Part shown: positions 6,666 through 9,239 of the stretch, in pieces
How the letters are laid out: each line of letters begins with the position of its first letter
Position numbering within the stretch: the stretch's first letter is position 1
Assembly (NCBI GenBank): GCA_915275065.1
Contig: CAJZGD010000097.1
Span: 1 to 9,239, forward strand
Direction: 5' to 3'
Origin: an uncultured Corynebacterium sp.
GTDB taxonomy: Bacteria > Actinomycetota > Actinomycetes > Mycobacteriales > Mycobacteriaceae
Length of the DNA: 9,239 nt
Notes under the pieces: generated by a model
Databases searched by the model: none
The model's input: only the letters and a program-made list of their open reading frames with translations
What the model was told of the DNA's origin: nothing
Program-made: the position numbers and the translations under genes

Positions 6666-6791
6666 AGGTGTCACAACATAGAATAGGGGCTAGAAATAAA
6701 TAATGCTGTGTTCAGTCTATTCAAATAAAAAATCAAAAGAGCAAACGCCATCTAGAATAGTGTTACCGGAGCGAGAATGGGGCGATTCGTG

Positions 6792-6807
6792 GCCTAAGAT
6801 TTTAGGC
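6792..6807. repeat. Perfect inverted repeat GCCTAA-GATT-TTAGGC
   Basis: Two 6-bp arms with a 4-bp centre. It lies about 140 bp upstream of pcp and 370 bp upstream of the surface-protein gene. It could be an operator for a dimeric regulator or a small hairpin. It has CCTAA and TTAGG half-sites in the opposite orientation to a DtxR box. Confidence 0.35.
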
Positions 6808-6891
6808 AGCAATCCAAGGTTTATGTACCACAATTGCAGCAAATTATGCATGTCATGGTGGCTTAACATAGAATATGGCCACTCTGATATG

Positions 6892-6908
6892 GCCCCTCAC
6901 TAAGGGGC
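6892..6908. other. GC-rich hairpin GCCCCT-CACTA-AGGGGC
   Basis: A perfect 6-bp, GC-rich stem with a 5-nt loop inside an A+T-rich spacer. No T-run follows on either strand, so it is not a canonical intrinsic terminator. It could be part of an RNA structure or a regulator site. Confidence 0.35.
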
Positions 6909-7117
6909 AAGCTGAGAATACTACCCGAATGTGAAAACATCTTCATCTTTGCAGATAATCACCCAGAATTATGGCAACAGACCTAAGTTTGGGCTAAGGA
7001 AAGGGTGTTAGCGCTATTATCAAATTTAAATATCTTTGGTATTCTCAAGATGAAATCTTTTGTGGACTCATCATGGTTTACATTATGCACCAAATATCAC
7101 CAGCAGAGGTGCAGCAA

Positions 7118-7139
7118 AAAACTCTAATTTGTGAGTTTT
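7118..7139. promoter_or_regulatory. Inverted repeat over the -35 of the surface-protein promoter
   Basis: AAAACTC (7118-7124) and GAGTTTT (7133-7139) are perfect 7-bp arms separated by 8 bp. The right arm overlaps the -35 hexamer at 7129-7134, the position expected for a repressor site. The full span of about two DNA turns suits a dimeric regulator. The identity of the protein is unknown. Confidence 0.4.
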
Positions 7140-7157
7140 AACACAACTTTTTATATT
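7129..7157 (+). promoter_or_regulatory. Promoter of the DUF285 surface-protein gene
   Basis: TTGTGA (7129-7134) and TATATT (7152-7157) are spaced by exactly 17 bp, the best sigma-70-type match in the window. Transcription would start near 7164, giving a short leader of about 15 nt that just includes the Shine-Dalgarno sequence. Confidence 0.6.
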
Positions 7158-7166
7158 CGGCTAGAC

Positions 7167-7171
7167 AGGAG
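7167..7171 (+). promoter_or_regulatory. Shine-Dalgarno for the TTG start at 7180
   Basis: AGGAG lies 8 nt before the TTG at 7180. An in-frame TAG at 7162-7164 rules out any earlier start, and the signal peptide begins directly at this TTG, so the rare start codon is well supported. Confidence 0.7.
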
Positions 7172-7179
7172 AAGACGAC

Positions 7180-9078
7180 TTGAGCAAGCGCACCCGCGCA
7201 TCGCATCGTTGGGCAGCGTGCCTCAGCACCGCTGTACTAACTGGTTGCACCTTGTTTGCCACAGCCGCTCCCGCCGCAGCCCAAATAGAAATTGGGGTGG
7301 AGGTGTCTCCCGTAGCCGTGGTACCCGTGGTGATAGCCCCAGGATTGCCGGTCCCCATTGTGGGCCCTAGTATTCCGCTGAATAATGAGCCGGCACCCGC
7401 ACCCGCCGCGCCCCAGGTGCCGGCACCAGTCGTGCCACAGATTCCAAGCAATTCGGGTAGTGGCCAGGCCGCAACTCCTAATGGTGAGGCGCATCAGCAA
7501 AACCCGCCACAATACCCGGAAGCCACCGTGCCCCGTGGGGCACAGCATCCCTCTTCTGAGGCTGCACATCCATCAACGGAGCCTTCGACGTCTTCTTCCG
7601 CAACGAGTTCCACGTCGGCGTCATCAACAAGCGCATCATCAAGTAGTAGTGAATCCGCCACCGCTTCAACGACTGCGGAGGCGGCGAAAGAAAAATCCCT
7701 GCGGGAGAACTTTATTAGTAGCAACCCTGACGCGTTTGTGTTTACGGTTGACACTCGCCTGACTGGGGGATCGTCGAAAAGCTTTTCGATGTCGGCGCCA
7801 AGCGTAGGGGATGCCGAACCGCATTTCAAAGTCACGTGCGACATTGCTAACCCGAGTAATTCTTTCAAGGTAGACAAGCCAAACGATAGTGCCGCGTGTA
7901 ATTACGATAATCCCGGCGAATACACCATTGGGATCCAGGGGGCAATTCCCCGGCTCCAGCTGGGTTTTTCTGGGGGTCGACCGCAAACCACCGATGCGTT
8001 ATTGCGGGTAGATTCTTGGGGAACGAATCAGTGGCGCAGCATGGAGGGTATGTTCCAACGGGCAACCAATGTGCAGTTCACGCCGTACGCGGGCGCCCCT
8101 GACCTCAACCAGGTGCGTTCAACCGCCTACATGTTCGATGGGGCAACCAACTTTGATAGCGATATTGCGGCATGGAATACCAATAGTGTGATCTCCATGG
8201 CGGGGATGTTTAATAAAGCCCAGGCATTTAATGGCGATATTTCTGGCTGGGATACCTCCAATGTGACCGAAATGCATTCCATGTTTGCGCATGCGAAAAC
8301 GTTTAGCGCCGACATTAGCAGTTGGGACACCTCCAAGGTGCAGGACATGACGGCCATGTTCGATGGAGCCACGGATTTCGATATCAACCTGCGCACTTGG
8401 AATGTGGGGTCGTTAACCAAGGCCAATAACATTTTCGACCATTCTGGCCTGTCTCCTATTAATTATTCGTCCACGCTCGACGGGTGGGTGCGGAGCGAAA
8501 AAGCGCCTAGAAACCTCACCATCGGCGCGGAAGGCGTGTATTGGTGCCCGCACCCCAGTTTCGATGAGGCGAAAACACTCATGAACGAACGTGGGTGGGT
8601 ACGTAACGATGCTGGTGCCGCCTCGGAATACCAGGGGCCGGTCATTTCGGTGGTCAATAAGCAGGATCTTGATTCTGAGAAGAAGGGTCCCGTCAGCATT
8701 GTTATCACCACGGACGAGCCACTGCGTGGTATTTCCTCCGAGTGGAAGGAAGTGGCGGGCAAGAAGAACACCTATTCCCGGGTGTTTGACAAGGATGAAA
8801 CGACCACGGTCAAGGCTTGGGATAATTTCGGCAACCCCTCGCTTGCCCTGATTACGGTGTCGGGTTTTGACATTGCCCCAACATCATTGGCCGACGATAA
8901 CACTGCGGAGTCCCGTTCCCTGCGCTACGCCACGATTTCTGCGTTCTCGCTGCTGGTGCTGCTGCTTGGGGTGTTCGCCGCCTATGTGGTGCACGATCGG
9001 CGCCGCACCCGTAAAGACGCCGCTTATCGACGCCTGAAAGAGCTGCAATCCTCAGCCACCAACAACCCCACCCCCTAG
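7180..9078 (+). CDS. Membrane-anchored surface protein with DUF285 (BspA-like) repeats
   Basis: A 632-residue exported protein. A basic start (MSKRTRASHR) and hydrophobic core lead to a probable signal peptidase I site after APAAA (31-34/35); an LTGC lipobox-like motif (20-23) lies inside the same core. Then come a Pro/Ala-rich stretch (about 50-90), a Ser/Thr-rich stalk (132-165), and a PKD-like segment (about 182-262) with C220 and C240 and the NPGEYTIGIQGAIPRLQLGF signature that usually precedes DUF285. Tandem DUF285 repeats of 25 residues cover 318-417, with related sequence from 291. An Ig-like domain follows (about 486-563). A transmembrane helix (584-604) and basic tail (RRRTRK) end the protein, so it is membrane-anchored with no LPXTG. 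The role is unknown; adhesion or peptide/protein binding is inferred from BspA-like proteins. It has its own strong promoter, and its stop is 1 bp from the dapF stop. Confidence 0.88.
   Translation: MSKRTRASHRWAACLSTAVLTGCTLFATAAPAAAQIEIGVEVSPVAVVPVVIAPGLPVPIVGPSIPLNNEPAPAPAAPQVPAPVVPQIPSNSGSGQAATPNGEAHQQNPPQYPEATVPRGAQHPSSEAAHPSTEPSTSSSATSSTSASSTSASSSSSESATASTTAEAAKEKSLRENFISSNPDAFVFTVDTRLTGGSSKSFSMSAPSVGDAEPHFKVTCDIANPSNSFKVDKPNDSAACNYDNPGEYTIGIQGAIPRLQLGFSGGRPQTTDALLRVDSWGTNQWRSMEGMFQRATNVQFTPYAGAPDLNQVRSTAYMFDGATNFDSDIAAWNTNSVISMAGMFNKAQAFNGDISGWDTSNVTEMHSMFAHAKTFSADISSWDTSKVQDMTAMFDGATDFDINLRTWNVGSLTKANNIFDHSGLSPINYSSTLDGWVRSEKAPRNLTIGAEGVYWCPHPSFDEAKTLMNERGWVRNDAGAASEYQGPVISVVNKQDLDSEKKGPVSIVITTDEPLRGISSEWKEVAGKKNTYSRVFDKDETTTVKAWDNFGNPSLALITVSGFDIAPTSLADDNTAESRSLRYATISAFSLLVLLLGVFAAYVVHDRRRTRKDAAYRRLKELQSSATNNPTP
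8131..8430 (+). repeat. Four tandem 25-codon DUF285 repeats
   Basis: Units start at residues 318 (MFDGATNFDSDIAAWNT), 343 (MFNKAQAFNGDISGWDTS), 368 (MFAHAKTFSADISSWDTS) and 393 (MFDGATDFDINLRTWNVG). Each follows the pattern MF-x-x-A-x-x-F-x-x-D/N-I/L-x-x-W-x-T/V. The period is exactly 25 residues. A degenerate unit precedes at 291 and a partial one follows at 418. The nucleotide copies are diverged, so this is an old array. Confidence 0.85.
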
Positions 9079-9079
9079 T

Positions 9080-9239
9080 TCAGCTCAGCGCCGCACAATG
9101 CAGCTCCCCCGTGGCTACCAGGGCGGATGGGCCCCGCAAGGTAGAGGTGTCACCATCAATGGTAACTTCTACCTGCCCACCGGGAATCTTCACCATAACG
9201 GCACCATTGACAAAACCCGCGTAGGCTAGGGCAGCCCGA
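9080..9239 (-). CDS. dapF: Diaminopimelate epimerase, C-terminal end (partial)
   Basis: Only the last 52 residues and the TGA (9082-9080) are in the window; the rest lies beyond the right edge. The sequence AALAYAGFVNGAVMVKIPGG (about 20 residues from the edge) and later LRGPSALVATGEL match the conserved C-terminus of DapF, where PGG and GPA-VAxGE segments close the second epimerase lobe. DapF converts LL- to meso-diaminopimelate for lysine and peptidoglycan synthesis. The catalytic cysteines lie outside the visible part. Its neighbourhood with hflX matches the order I recall for actinobacteria, which strengthens the call. The stop codon is separated by a single base from that of the convergent surface-protein gene. 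Confidence 0.82.
   Translation of the reverse strand, partial: RAALAYAGFVNGAVMVKIPGGQVEVTIDGDTSTLRGPSALVATGELHCAALS
9140..9173. other. Imperfect hairpin in the 3' coding end of dapF
   Basis: GGTAGA (9140-9145) pairs with TCTACC (9168-9173), and ACCAT (9152-9156) pairs with ATGGT (9159-9163), with an unpaired bulge between. It starts about 60 nt after the surface-protein stop codon and could end that transcript, but no T-tract follows. Evidence for termination is weak. Confidence 0.25.

Larger units (their letters stand above)
6655..7179. other. 525-bp A+T-rich intergenic spacer
   Basis: This is the longest gene-free stretch, between the divergent pcp and surface-protein genes. It is clearly more A+T-rich than the flanking genes. 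It holds the pcp leader on the left, the surface-protein promoter on the right, and several short perfect inverted repeats in between (6792-6807, 6892-6908, 7009-7016, 7047-7059, 7118-7139). A 66-codon open frame at 6703-6903 has no ribosome binding site and no coding character. I see no tRNA, insertion sequence ends or att-like direct repeats. A small RNA cannot be excluded. Confidence 0.5.

Noticed and set aside
6792..6807. Possible DtxR iron-box because of TTAGG/CCTAA half-sites
   Set aside because: The half-sites are in the reverse orientation and spacing relative to the TTAGGTTAG-type DtxR palindrome, so it is kept only as an unnamed inverted repeat.
6703..6903. 66-codon open frame in the pcp/surface-protein spacer
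   Set aside because: No Shine-Dalgarno or leaderless promoter layout, odd composition (many Trp, Met and Cys), and it overlaps the pcp promoter region. A decayed remnant cannot be excluded.
8890..9078. LPXTG-type sortase signal at the end of the surface protein
   Set aside because: No LPXTG or close variant precedes the hydrophobic segment, and the tail after it is about 28 residues, too long for a typical sorting signal.
1..9239. CRISPR arrays, tRNA or rRNA genes, insertion sequences, prophage genes
   Set aside because: No regularly spaced direct repeats, cloverleaf-like segments, transposase or phage-type proteins were seen on either strand.

Overview
The window looks like part of a Corynebacterium chromosome. 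The evidence is the gene families and their order: an IclR regulator divergent from hutG, a uraA-like permease next to hflX, and the 3' end of dapF on the far side. Promoters of the TANNNT type sit 7-8 nt before start codons that have no Shine-Dalgarno sequence, which also fits an actinobacterium. The assignment rests on remembered family features; no search was run.

Layout. (1) Positions 1-1384: the 5' part of an IclR-type regulator (minus, probably hutR), divergent from hutG (formimidoylglutamase, plus). Only 20 bp separate the start codons. That gap holds a perfect 6-3-6 palindrome and two overlapping -10 boxes. (2) Positions 1381-4392: a uracil/H+ symporter gene (NCS2, UraA type) downstream of the ribosome-associated GTPase gene hflX, both minus. 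(3) Positions 4648-6002: two unrecognised plus-strand genes, one encoding a protein with a Cys/Gly-rich C-terminal tail and one a small two-helix membrane protein, probably co-transcribed. (4) Positions 5995-6654: a diverged pyroglutamyl peptidase (minus) with its catalytic triad intact. (5) Positions 6655-7179: a 525-bp A+T-rich spacer with several inverted repeats and a good promoter. (6) Positions 7180-9078: a large exported, membrane-anchored surface protein with Pro-rich and Ser-rich stalks, a PKD-like segment, tandem 25-residue DUF285 (BspA-like) repeats and a probable Ig-like domain. (7) Positions 9080-9239: the C-terminal end of dapF (minus).

How it fits together. hutG and its regulator belong to histidine breakdown to glutamate. 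uraA serves pyrimidine salvage, hflX rescues or splits stalled ribosomes, and dapF makes meso-diaminopimelate for lysine and peptidoglycan. As I recall, dapF and hflX lie close together in actinobacteria. If so, the pcp and surface-protein genes look like an accessory insertion between otherwise conserved neighbours.

All three convergent gene junctions are extremely tight: a 4-bp overlap, an 8-bp overlap and a 1-bp gap. The most curious elements are the shared hutR/hutG promoter-operator, the Cys/Gly tail protein, and the DUF285 surface protein, which ends in a transmembrane helix instead of an LPXTG sorting signal.
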